Below, piece by piece: positions 1 through 12,800 of a stretch of 64,000 bases of DNA (its first letter is position 1; each line of letters begins with the position of its first letter). This DNA is from Gordius sp. MW1 (Eukaryota > Nematomorpha > Gordioida > Gordea > Gordiidae): positions 3,658,001 through 3,722,000 of the forward strand of contig OZ038532.1 of NCBI GenBank assembly GCA_964036665.1, given 5' to 3'. Both the position numbers and the translations under genes were made by a program. The notes under the pieces were generated by a model. That model saw nothing but the letters and a program-made list of their open reading frames with translations, ran no database searches and had not been told where the DNA came from.

Positions 1-149
1 TGGAATGGTATTAAGATTTTGAAGGAAGGAATGAAGAGGGAGAGGACAATTTTTGTAAAGCGAATTATATTAATATTTGGAAGGAAGGAAACGTCAGAAA
101 ATTTTTTTGAAGGAAGGAATTGACGGAGATTTTTTGGTTAGCAATTGTA

Positions 150-2520
150 CTACTAGACCGGCTCATAGAGTCAACCTCGGGTTTATAAGGCTCTGAACTC
201 ATTGAGTCATCCTTGGTTTATAAGGCACTGAACTCAGATAATGAGTCAACCTTGGTTTTTGGGGCACTGAACTCAGTCAATGAGTCATCCTCGGTTATGA
301 GGAACAAGATTCTTGAGTGTCGGAAAGTAGTGTCAATCAATTTCAGTATCTAGGTCAATATCAATGTTAATGTCGGTGTCAATGTGAATGTCAATGTCGG
401 TGTCAAAAAGTCGAAGTCTTAATACCTCCGTTGGCGGCTTTAACCCTCACGAGTGATCCGCAGAGGTAGATTTGTTTTTGGGAAAAGGGGTAGGTGTGGT
501 ATATCTATTCTTCCCCCCCTCGCTTACTTCTAATTTTATGACTTCTTTTACTTTTGGAAATGTGCCAAGTGGTTTATTCTTAAATTTAAATGTCAAGGTT
601 AGTTACCGGTTTATTACCCTACTATGAATTAGCCTTCAGATGTTATAATCATGATGATATCGCTATTTGTTAGTTATTGTTATTTGCGCCGCTTATCATT
701 ATTGTACCAGTGCGCTGATCGTTGTTGTTACCGATGCGCTGATCATTATTGTTTTACCACCGCGCTTGTGCGCTATCATTTATTTGTTTATCGCCATCCT
801 ACCTCCCCCCATCATTATTATTGTTACTACTTAAAACGAATTGTCAGTAGAGATTGATCAGTCATAATAATTTTTGAAGTTGAATAAATTTATGCTAAAG
901 ATGTAGTAGTACGAAAAATAAAACTGATTGAAATTCGCGGTAGTTCTAGAAAATAAATACATTTAGCTAGAAATTTAAATAAATATTTTAAAGCGTATTT
1001 GTATTCTTCAAATACGAAATTTTTAATTAAAATAACACGGACACATTTATTAAACATACATAAAATGCCAAATAATATCATTATGATTAAAACTAATATT
1101 GCTTTATCCATATAAAAATAAACTAAAATCAAAATTTAACCAAAATACTATATAAATTTTTTTACTTTACTTTTCTATACACCGTTAAAACATAACACAA
1201 TATAATTTTTAAACAACAATCTCTAATACTCACACCAAAATTATTCCAAAAAAAGTAATTGTTAATATATAATATATTAATAATGTTTAAATACCACTAC
1301 AATAAAATTAAATGTTGCTATATGATATACTAATAATATTTAAAACCACCACAATAAAATTAAAAGTAAATATTTAATATATTAATAACGTTTAAAATCA
1401 CCACCGTTATTTAAATTAATCAAAAGCTAATATAGTTAATGTACAATATTAATTTTCTTACCTTATTAAATGATGATCTGACACCAAATGTTAAGTTACG
1501 AGGGGCTCCAATAGTATTATAATTCCAATCAACTTCAATATTATTATTAACTCCAATCAACTTCGATTTATTCAACTTCAAAAATTATTATGACTGATCA
1601 ATCTCTACTGACAATTCGTTTTAAGTAGTAACAATAATAATGATGGGGGGAGGTAGGATGGCGATAAACAAATAAATGATAGCGCACAAGCGCGGTGGTA
1701 AAACAATAATGATCAGCGCATCGGTAACAACAACGATCAGCGCACTGGTACAATAATGATAAGCGGCGCAAATAACAATAACTAACAAATAGCGATATCA
1801 TCATGATTATAACATCTGAAGGCTAATTCATAGTAGGGTAATAAACCGGTAACTAACCTTGACATTTAAATTTAAGAATAAACCACTTGGCACATTTCCA
1901 AAAGTAAAAGAAGTCATAAAATTAGAAGTAAGCGAGGGGGGGGGGAATAGATATACCACACCTACCCCTTTTCCCAAAAACAAATCTACCTCTGCGGATC
2001 ACTCGTGAGGGTTAAAGCCGCCAACGGAGGTATTAAGACTTCGACTTTTTGACACCGACATTGACCTTGACATTCACATTGACACCGACATTGATATTGA
2101 CCTAGATACTGTCGTTGATTGACACTACTTCCCGACACTCAAGAATCTTGTTCCTCATAACCGAGGATGAATTGTTCTACTAGACCGGCTCATAGAGTCA
2201 ACCTCGGGTTTATAAGGCTCTGAACTCATTGAGTCATCCTTGGTTTATAAGGCACTGAACTCAGATAATGAGTCAACCTTGGTTTTTGGGGCACTGAACT
2301 CAGTCAATGAGTCATCCTCGGTTATGAGGAACAAGATTCTTGAGTGTCGGGAAGTAGTGTCAATCAACGTCAGTATCTAGGTCAATATGAATGTCGGTGT
2401 CAATGTGAATGTCATGGTCAATGTCGGTGTTAAAAAGTCGAAGTCTTAATACCTCCGTTGGCGGCTTTAACCCTCACGAGTGATCCGCAGAGGTAGATTT
2501 GTTTTTGGGAAAAGGGGTAG
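150..2520. repeat. Direct copies of an LTR-like unit with short tandem motifs
   Basis: Bases 150-490 recur in direct orientation at 2177-2520. Each copy has about four ~45-bp imperfect repeats containing CTGAACTCA and GAGTCAACC, followed by a 12-bp-scale repeat of GTCAATGTCGGT. A further partial copy of the inverted arm lies at 2627-3090. The region is a nested patchwork of at least four pieces of one repeat family. Confidence 0.7.
286..2169. repeat. Large inverted repeat (fold-back), ~600-bp arms
   Basis: Positions 286-890 are repeated in inverted orientation at 1566-2169, separated by an AT-rich ~675-bp spacer. The arms match almost base for base, so the same 68-codon open frame appears on + at 651-857 and on - at 1598-1804. 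The arms carry CG-containing motifs around GTGCGCTGATCG and a G/C homopolymer run near 512 and 1936. The open frames are repeat shadows, not genes. The block is probably two oppositely oriented LTR-derived fragments. Confidence 0.85.
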
Positions 2521-3089
2521 GAATTTCGTATTTGAAGAATACAAATACGCTTTAAAATATTTATTTAAATTTCTAGCTAAATGTATTTATTTTCTAGAAC
2601 TACCGCGAATATCAATCAGTTTTATCGAGGGGCTCCAATAGTATTATAATTCCAATCAACTTCAATATTATTATTAACTCCAATCAACTTCGATTTAAAC
2701 TTCCAAAATTTATTTTCACTAACACTTCTATAAGAATTTATTAAATTTGAGAATAATAATAAAATATGCGTGCGAACACCGCTTTATAAAGCTACGATAA
2801 TAATGATGGATGATAGCGCTCAAGCGCGGTGGTAAAACAATAATGATCAGCGCATCGGTAACAACAACGATCAGCGCACTGGTACAATAATGATAAGCGG
2901 CGCAAATAACAATAACTAACAAATAGCGATATCATCATGATTATAACATCTGAAGGCTAATTCATAGTAGGGTAATAAACCGGTAACTAACCTTGACATT
3001 TAAATTTAAGAAAAAACCACTTGGCACATTTCCAAAAGTAAAAGAAGTCATAAAATTAAAAGTAAGCGAGGGGGGGAATAGATATACCA

Positions 3090-3117
3090 GTGGGTTCAGA
3101 TCCCACTTCTGACACCA
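3090..3117 (-). other. Candidate retrotransposon primer-binding site (tRNA 3'-end complement)
   Basis: The + strand reads as a tRNA T-arm plus acceptor end: stem GTGGG, loop TTCAGAT, stem CCCAC, then TTCTGACACCA. On - this gives TGGTGTCAGAAGTGGGATC, an LTR-element PBS layout just downstream of the 91-bp repeat. A second copy of the TGGTGTCAGA start lies on - near 1478. A tRNA fragment inserted by another route is possible. Confidence 0.45.
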
Positions 3118-3205
3118 ATTTCGTATTTGAAGAATACAAATACGCTTTAAAATATTTATTTAAATTTCTAGCTAAATGTATTTATTTTCTAGAACTACCG
3201 CGAAT
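3114..3205 (+). repeat. 91-bp LTR-end-like repeat, three copies
   Basis: A ~91-bp sequence beginning AATTTCGTATTTGAAGAAT and ending in ACTACCGCGAATA occurs at 2521-2611 and 3114-3205 on + and at 933-1023 on -. Read on the minus strand, the 3114-3205 copy runs directly into a tRNA-3'-end complement, as the 3' end of an LTR runs into a primer-binding site. Confidence 0.55.
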
Positions 3206-3606
3206 ACTAGGAAATTAGTTAATATATCTATTTATCATACCTTTTTATTGCTACAAAATGTTGAATTAATGAACAAATCTTGTTTGAAGAGATTAAAAAT
3301 TCAAAATGATTTATCTAGGAAAATAGTTAATACATTTATCATACCTTTATATTGACACAAAATGTTGTCTTACCATATGGATTAGAACAAGCAAAAATGG
3401 CGAATCTAAAAAAATTTGTAAACAATAACACACAAATTAACGAACGCGATGATTGCGCTCGGGAATGGAACGTTTAAGAAATGCATTTTACGTTTTGTTT
3501 TTTATCACTCTGAATCGAGAATCCATAGCCTAGGCCCATACATTTATAAGGCAGCTGATTCACACCTGAGATGTAGCTTTGCTATCAATGGAAATTTTTT
3601 TAATAT

Positions 3607-3866
3607 ATGCATATATTTTTGGCCTTCATTTATTTATTAATTCATTATACAATGACTTATTCACAAATGATGTATCCAAACATTATTTCAATAGGCTCAA
3701 ATAAGCCTATTGAAACCATATGGCTTTTACCTGATTACTATCTCAAACTTTGTGATGAAAATATTCAGTCTGTGACGTGTTTTAGCCATAAAAACTCTAG
3801 CCTAAATAATTTAGAATTACAAAAATTTTGCAACATTCTTAGTTACCCTAACTTTGTGTTTAAAAG
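3607..3866 (+). CDS. Usherin-like gene exon 1: signal peptide
   Basis: The start ATG at 3607 is followed by the hydrophobic run IFLAFIYLLI, a signal-peptide core, which favours this start over the internal ATG at 3652. The exon ends AAAAG|gtaatc in phase 2. Intron 1 is only 35 nt. Confidence 0.7.
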
Positions 3867-6800
3867 GTAATCAAATACCAATATATAAATATTTTTCTTA
3901 GGATCAATTTGACATTATTAGAACCATATGAAGATAATTGTTGCCAAATTACATATTCAAACCTCACATCTGAAAAGGCTTGTTATATTGATTCAAAGAT
4001 TTTTATGAATTTTTTTACCACCCAAGTGCTGCAAATTAAATCCTTCTTAATAAAAAATCCATCAGGACTTTTAAATGACGGGAACATAAAAAAATATTTA
4101 CCAATTCCATCTGGTCCATTGGCGTTTTCATTGCTAATTGATTTACAAGATGAATTTCAGGTATATACCCAATTTTAATTATTTTGAGAATTTAAAATTT
4201 TTTTACTGAAATATGCTTCAATTATTTGTGGCTACATTTTATCACTTCTAATCTAATTTCATAAAGCAAAATATAAAGTTATCCACCAATTATCTTTATT
4301 AATTATTAAGTAATTAGCCCTAATTGAATGAATTAAAACATTTATATAGCATTTTAGCACATTTACTATAAAACTATACAATTATTTGTGTAGCAGTAAT
4401 ACAATATTTATATACATAATTAATCAGTTTTAATATATGGAATAGCCATTTTTTAATCCCTTTACTATCGATTTTTACCACTCGCACATTAATTCACCTG
4501 TAAATTCGAAGCGTAAATTGGGTTTATTTTATGCTACGTGACGCTTATTAATGTCCCTATTTTATTGATCTTTCCCTTGAAGAAGCTATGCACACATTTA
4601 TTGGTCTACTCAGGCTTTATATTAAAACAAGGAGGGGGGGGGCAAATGGTTTTATATCCTGTAGGGGGGGGGAAGAGTTACCCCCGTGATATATGTAAAA
4701 GATTCAAAATTTATTTATGGATTTAACAAGTAATAGTGGGACGGGCTGTAGTGCAAACGTTTTTTTATTATTTATAATTTGAGGGCAAAATAGCGAACGT
4801 GTAGAATAAAAAATATACCAATATTCAATTGGAAATTCGATTATTTTAATCTATATATGATTTTACATTGTTTTTAAGGAAAGTCATTCGGCAGTCTTTC
4901 TAGTCTAGGGGAATTATAAGTTTAGTTTTTTTTGTTTTAATTTAAGGGGTCGGATTTGAAATTAATATTGACAATATAATTTTTAGATTAAAGTATTATT
5001 ATTTATTTCTATCGCATCTATGACTATCTTTAGATAAGTCCATGGTAAATTTTTATGAAAACAAGCTCGTTAGATTACTGCTATGGTAATTTTAAAGTCG
5101 GAGTAAACTGTGTTTAATTCGATGATTTTATTTTATGATTCGAAAATTAATATTTTTTTTAGCTTATAAATATAATAATAGGAAAGAAGGAATAAATAGA
5201 ATAAGAAGAAGGATAATTATAACGTATCTTTATTAAATAATAGGGCCAGGGCTAGGGACTTATGTAGACAAAAAAATTTGTTAAAATAATAAAATCATAT
5301 GCTTATTACCAACTCGGCCCAGGCTTACAATATTAAAACATATAATTATAGCAATAATACAATCCGTAGAAAATGTTAGACAAATAAAAGTTATACTAAA
5401 TTAAACTATTCTTCTTTCAAGTATTCACATTTATACGACATAAGCCGAAACATTTCTTATTATCGAGCTATTTATTATGCGGAATCAATTTTTATTCTCG
5501 TGTATCATTACAAAATTACGATTTTGCTGGACTCTTAAAGATTTTTTCCATATATAAAAAATTTAAAAATGCTTTTTAAACCTTTTTTGTAAATAGGTGT
5601 TTTATATAATTCTCCGTCTACTACCACCTTGGCCCGGACTAATCGATTTTGAGAAGAGAATCGCGACGACAGCTCTGTTAAATCCTGGTGGTGATTTTGG
5701 AAGTGATTGGCAATGGCAAAAATTAGATATCATGAGCCTGTCTTGTATGCCTACCTCTAGTGGTGGTTCTTCAAATCATAGTTCCTCAAGTCCCGATAGC
5801 ACTAACAAGCTTTTTCCCTCAGAGTGTAGAGCCAAATCTAGCATCAGAAAATCGTGAGTGTGACCATGACATAATTTAGTGGAAAACCATTAAAAACCCG
5901 TAAAAGTTTCCACAGCAATTATTGAAAAATTACGCGTTGTACAGGACGGACATGACTGACGGACAATTAAAAACGCGCCCATAGATTGCATAACAATTAA
6001 TACATAATAATTTGCAAATAATTATTTAGCTCGTTATAAAACAGCAACCTAGACAAATTGACATAAGAAATTCATAAATAAAAAACAATAATGAAATTTG
6101 GGCTCGGGCGAGGTCAAAAACATTAAAACCAACCAGCGGTCATTAGCTTGTCTATATGCGAAAGCAAAATAAAGTCTTTTACAGAACCATAAGTGCGCAG
6201 CCATTAAAAACCCGTATAATTTTACATATCAATTATTTAAAAATTACATGTTGGACAGGACGGACGGGACGGACAACCAAAAACGAGCCCATAAATTGCA
6301 TAGCAATTAATATTCATTATTTAGTAGTGTTAAAATATGCATTTTAATTTGTTAAGGACTATAAATTATAGGTGGGGGTGGGGGGAAGGTACTCTAGTAA
6401 ATTTTTTGTTTTTTTTTAACTGCTAACAGGCTTTAGAAACTATTTGCTCGGCTAAATTACTGCAGAACTTTAAAGCTTGCCTCTCATAGATTTCACGCGT
6501 AATTAGTTAACGCTCCGTGGTTACGTCATAGTGATTAAATAGTAATTAAGGAGTTTAGCTTGCTTAATGGAGGGAGTTTTTTATGATGTCAATATTCTGG
6601 GAACAAATAAAAATTAATTAATGTTAATTCGTATAAGTTTAAACACGTCTCTAGTTCCCAGAAAAGAAAAATGGATTTTTATAGTATCATATCGTGAATG
6701 CTTGTTTATTATTATTAACATTAGATTAAGGTCTAAATCATTTCAAAATATTATGCTGATAAATTTTTTTGCGCGTCAAGATACATATTTTTCGCCATTT

Positions 6801-9800
6801 AATTATAATAATATTTCTCTATATCGCTGTCGTAACGGATGGGTTTTGTTCGGTCAACATTTGGCTTCAGGCGACTTAACATACACAGACTAATGGTTCT
6901 TTGGTATATTTTTCGTAGTTGCATAAAAAGACCATAAGTTTTTGGTCAAACCTTCGGTTGTTTAGTCACCAGCCGTTTTCATAACAGTACTCTATAAAAA
7001 GCTTTTTGAAAATTAAATAATTATGGTTTTTTGATCATATTCATCAGTAATAGACCTTCCAATTAATTAATTTTTTGGAAAATAACAAACTATAAGGCTT
7101 CCCTGATAAAGAAATACGTAATTTTATAAAATTTGCCAAAAAAACTAAATACTCTTTTACTAATATAATAGTTAAGGGAAATTTAAGGTTATATATTTGA
7201 ATTTGAAATTTTTACAAAAAATTATTTAAAATGATAAGATCGTAAACAAAAGGTATAACATGTGTATATGAATAAAAATTACTATATCTAAAGGTTTTTT
7301 AACATCTAATATCACAGGTTTGAAAAATAACACCCCGCAATCGGACAAATATTAATGATTTAACTTTCAGGCTGATTAATAACACGTTTTTGGTTTTTTC
7401 CCAAGTCGTCCAGATTTTGTGAAAATTGTGTTAAAAGGTGCAAAATATAACCCTTTTAACGTTTTTTGAGGCTATATTTCCATGCCACATCGGCTAGATA
7501 TGGGGGCGGGAGTGGAAGAGAAGGAGAAAGAGAGAGTGATGTGTAGTAAACATCGCATACATGTAAATATAAATATTATTAAAAATAAATTTAAAATGGC
7601 GTGGAAATATAGCCTCAAAAAAGGTTTAAAAAGCCATTATTTGCACCTTTAACCTCATTTATCACAAAATCTGGAGCACCCGGGGAAAAACTAAAAGCAC
7701 ATTATCGTTCAGCGTTAAATTCTTTATCAAACGATTTGTAGACCTATTCTTTTATTCATAAAACAGCACACGGGGTGAAGTCAAGATCATTAATATAGCA
7801 AATATAATGCGACAATCTTTGGCACGCTGGATTAAAATAACATTTTGGCGCAACTCCGATATGACTCCAGCATCAACCGAGCAATTTTACAACATTCAGG
7901 AAATTTCTATCGTAGGGAGGTGAATAAAATTTAATTTTTTCGTTTTGTGTTGCATATTTTATAACTTTGAATTTGTATTATATTTTTTAAAAATCGCTTT
8001 TTTGATGGCGTGATGTAGACAATATCTATCTGGGATTAAATTAAATCAGTGGGGAGATTAGTCTCTACCTAATCTTTATATTTTTCATCAAATTATAAAT
8101 GATAAGTAAGGAGAAGGTCTCAAAAGTCTTGGCCAGATTGTTTAAAATTCATTATTATCAGGGTTTAGTTAATAATTTAAAACAAGCAATATTTTATTAA
8201 TCATGATACCTTTTTGGTCAATTTGAGTTTCAATTGCTATAATTAGGTGCGTATGCAATGGGCGAGCTTCATCGTGCAATCTCACTTCATTCCCTTATGT
8301 TTGTAACTGCACTCGGGATCAAGGTTTTATCTATGCAGATAGCAATAAAGTATGTAAAGCCCATTTATTTACCTCAGCTAAAACTACAAAACATTTTGCC
8401 ATTTTGGCATCCAATAATTTTATCCCTGTTGTTGCCTATTGCTCTGGTTCCTTCGGTAAACAGGAAATGGATTTTTTTCAAAAAATTGGAAAACGCTCAC
8501 CGAAATCTAAAATTTCCGCGTTGTTCTTTACATAGGCAACAACTAGGTATTCTTGTTGTACGATATAACTTTTAATTCTTTCCCGACTCTTGGCCTATTT
8601 TAGATGATAATGATAAAGATCTTTATATTTAACCAATATGTCTTTTTTGTATTACGCTTATATACGTAACCTTGTTTTCGTGAAAAAAAACTTTTTAACC
8701 ATTAAAAAAAATTGTATATATGTAAATAATTGCTTGTTTTTGATCCTTTATCTGTGAAATAATGTTATTGGAAATTAAGTATAAATTTGCTTTAAATGTA
8801 TGTTAAAAGTGCGTCACTGAAGATGAACACGCTTGGAATTCTATGGATTCCGACAATCAAAACACTAGCTTCTCCAGCGTTAAAACAACCCAAGATACTC
8901 TTGAAAAAGCAGGCCCACCTCAATCCGTGAGGGTTCAGACTTGGCTTCACGGTTTGGGCCTTAATATAGAGCCCAACGGCCGTAACCTCACTGTGCAAAG
9001 GAAAAATCAGAGTGGGGGAGAAGAGGTTAATTTGAGATTTTTATGGAAAGGGGTCGAAGATAAGCTACTTCCTTACTACCCAAATACCACTACCAAAGTT
9101 GAATATTACGGAAATTTATCTTCTTACAACCAAAAAATCATCGACGATTACCTTAAGGTTCGTATTTCAACGTATGTTTGCGGGCACGGGTTTTTATAAA
9201 ATAAACTTATAGTGTTTGTGTTAAATGTGACATTAATTTTACATGGCGATTTAAACTTCGCTTTTGTCAATATTAAATTGAACTCAATATAGCGTATCCA
9301 GGTAAGAAAGAAGAACAGGGGCCCATAATGGATAGGGGAGGGGGGCAATAATAAATATAAATTTTGAGTAGTAATTTTAATGCCAAATAGAATTGGATGA
9401 AGACAGGGTAGCGGCCCTTCCCCCCCCCCCCGTGGCTATACTCTTACTTGGCTTACGAAAAATTTAATTTTTAAGATAAGCTCAATATGATTCGTACGTC
9501 GGTAAATCTTAAGTTTTCATAACTTGATTTTTTTTATAAAAGATTTTTTAATGTGAGTATTCATTCGAAACCCAAAAATTATAAAAAGTGGGTGTAATAA
9601 AAATTTTTAATATTGAAATCACACAGGCCAACAGCTTGCCTCCGAACATCGTAGATCTCATAGATTTCACTCGCGCCGGTGACTACAACGCGAAGGAAGG
9701 TGTTGTCAATTACTTTGACAACCCTACTACCACAACTTTTATAACGGCAACAAATATAACGGCAAGTTTTGCGGACCAACCGGTAACAACGTTCTCTTCT

Positions 9801-12800
9801 CCCTATAACGCTTCTAGCGTCACTTTTCATCACTTCGATGTAATGGCATACGGAACTTTCAAGAACGACCATTCCCTTAAAAATACCTCTCACCTAAATA
9901 AGTCATACCTCAACAGTTCATTTATAAATGGCTCCCAACTTAACAGTTCTCATGCTGAGAGTTCCCATGGTATCTATTTGGATGAAGGTTCTGGTTTAGA
10001 AAAACTTTTTAATGGCACCGATCTGGATGGGAATTTCACAACGACCATCTATACCTTTTTCAGTTCGGTTGCCCCTAAAGTAACCCTACCCTCTCACGTG
10101 TTAGGTAACTATAACGGTCCTGGGTTTGTAAACACAACTTTGCTTCAAAATATCACAAAATCGGGTCTGGAATTGTCTGAACAAACCGACGAGATTATAG
10201 CTGCTCACCCAGTATCTAATACTAGCTACGAACGTGTCCATAACTTTTCGACCGAGCCCTGGACTAATTTAACAACCGCGCCTAAAAATTTCTTCGAGAT
10301 GAATTCCAGCCATTTCGAGAATTTAACTACTCCTCTCCCGAGTACGAAAATCACCGATAATCAATCAATAAATACGTCAGATCCTGGTAATAATGATACA
10401 ATATCGACATCTAGTGCCGGCGATTTAAGAATAATTGCTTATTTAACAACACTTTCAACAATTTTTCCATCTCTACCCATAACGGGAAGCATATATCCAT
10501 ATCACGAATTAACTAATATTCCTCAAGCTTACGTTTCAAAATCTCAATCATCGCCAGCCATATTTAAAATGGCGTCCTCTACAGCATTTACCGCAACTTT
10601 GGGAGTTCAATTGATGAGTCCCCCTCTGGACCTCGATGTCGCTCGGTCGACTAATCAACCCTACGTACAACCAGTTTTCCCGGCTAGTCCGGAAAATTTA
10701 GTTTATTCGAACGCCTTGCCATCCAGGTTATATCAACATTATTTTCCTTTTTCATAAAAATAACATTAGCAAGTATATATATATTTAGTTAATAATGACT
10801 AAATTTCATTTTGTTTTGAATTTTCAATTAAACCTTTAAACGGTTTATCTATTAATGCGCGGTCTGAGTTTAGAAGATTACTAATTCAATTGAAATTAGG
10901 ACTAGAAATGAAATAAAGTTTAACTTTATACCACTTTCACTAAAGTTTAATGGGTCAGTCGTTCAATGGAACATCCCCCGAAGTTTCTCTAAACGCTCTC
11001 ATCAACTCGCTGGCATTCCAAAAACCCAAATTATGTAACTTTTTATAATTTATGTATTTTATTCCTCACTTTTTAAAGCTTTTAAAATTTTTTTATCTTT
11101 TATGTGTAGGGATAATTTTCATTTTTTTACCTATTTTTAATTATGATATTTTGTAGACGATTGCCTGCAACTTTCAAGAAATCAAAATCAATTTGTGAAT
11201 AGTTCTTTTGATGCCAAACTTTGTTTCGACGCCTTCGTGTCCTTGGATTTCTTTCCTAATTCCAATGATAAAAGTATCAAATTTTTCCTATAAATTAGGA
11301 TATTTTATAAAATATAAAACTGATAAGATACGCCCTTCGGGCGTAACTGGGGGCTTCGCCCCCAGACCCCCTTGGGGGCTTCGCCCCCAAACCCCCTGCT
11401 GGGGGCTCCGCCTCCAGTCCCCCGGTGGGGGCTCTGCCCCCAAACCCCCGTTGGGGGCTACGCCCCCAAACCCCCATCTCCTGGGGGCTCCGCCCCCAGA
11501 CCCCCGGAGAAGGGGGAGAAGGGAAGAGGGGACGACTCATCTATTCTACGTATAAATATAGCTTATTTGCTATGCAATTTATGGGCGAGAAAGGTGAGAG
11601 GGGGCTAAAATCCCTATAGGGGGTAGGATAATTACTAGGGTTTCCCCCTTGGCTAAGACAGCCAACTATGTAATATATTTTTAACCTTATAAAAGTATAT
11701 ATATTTTTTTACTGGGTTAATATATTTCATTTAATTAGATTGTGATTTCATAGAAAACCTAAAAAGAAAGTTAAAAAGAAAAAATATATACCCTAATGCA
11801 TAAATAATTATAAATAAATGAGTTTAAATATTTTATTTTTACTTTTAAATGTTTTGCCCCCCCCCAATCCAAAACCTGGCTTCGCCCATGTATAGAGATA
11901 ATAAGCCTAATATCTATCGACCTTGAAGGTACAAATAAACATCGGCGTAGCCAGTGGGTGGCAAAGAGGGGCAGTTGCCCCCTTTAAATCCATAATTAAT
12001 TTGAAATTTATTAAAACTTTGGCTAAAATTTTTAGGAGAGAGCGTTGTGCTAAATAACAATTTTATTTGCATGACGTAAGCAGGATTAGAATTATAAGGG
12101 ACTCTACTGTTTCTCCCCTTTCCCCTCCCCTCTCTCCCCTTTATAATAAATTAACCGATAATGTGATGTGATGCACAGATGCGCGACGCCGTCAAGTGAA
12201 TTTAAAAACTTACTTTTGTTCACTGTCATAGGCGTATCGAGGAAATATGATCAGAAAAAAGCTAATAAAAAATTTAGACCCTAAAATGTACTTGATGTCT
12301 TATGAGGTGTATGCCGCATATCAAATTTGAAAATAAGATTTAAATATATGAAAATGGGTTAGATATTCAAAAATATGACTTTTAAATATAAGATGTAATA
12401 ATAATTAGATTAATTAATAAGATATCTAAAAATAAAATAGTATAGATATTCAAAAATGGTATAAAAAATGGGATATTCAAAAATGATCTATTAGCTTTTT
12501 TTTGAGCCCCGAAGCCTATTACAACATCTCGTTGTTGTATAATGCCTTTTTGAATTAGGTTTAGCTGAAATAGATGAACGATTAACTAAGAAAGATATAA
12601 CAAATAGCTTATATTATAACCCTGATCCTGCCTGATCTCTATGTTACCCTTCTTCTCCTACTGAATTAGTACTAACATTTTCGAAATTAAATTCTGGATC
12701 TCGAGTGATTTATAATAATTTGTAAATTACCCTGGCTACTACTTTTCTACTACTTTTCTCCATTGAAAAGTTATTTTTTAGGGAAGTAGTTATAAATGGA

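Noticed and set aside
651-857. 68-codon frame repeated on both strands
   Set aside because: It lies in the inverted repeat arms and has no family; the copies are repeat shadows.
11208-11619. Pro/Gly-rich frames on both strands
   Set aside because: Low-complexity translation of the GC hairpin array.
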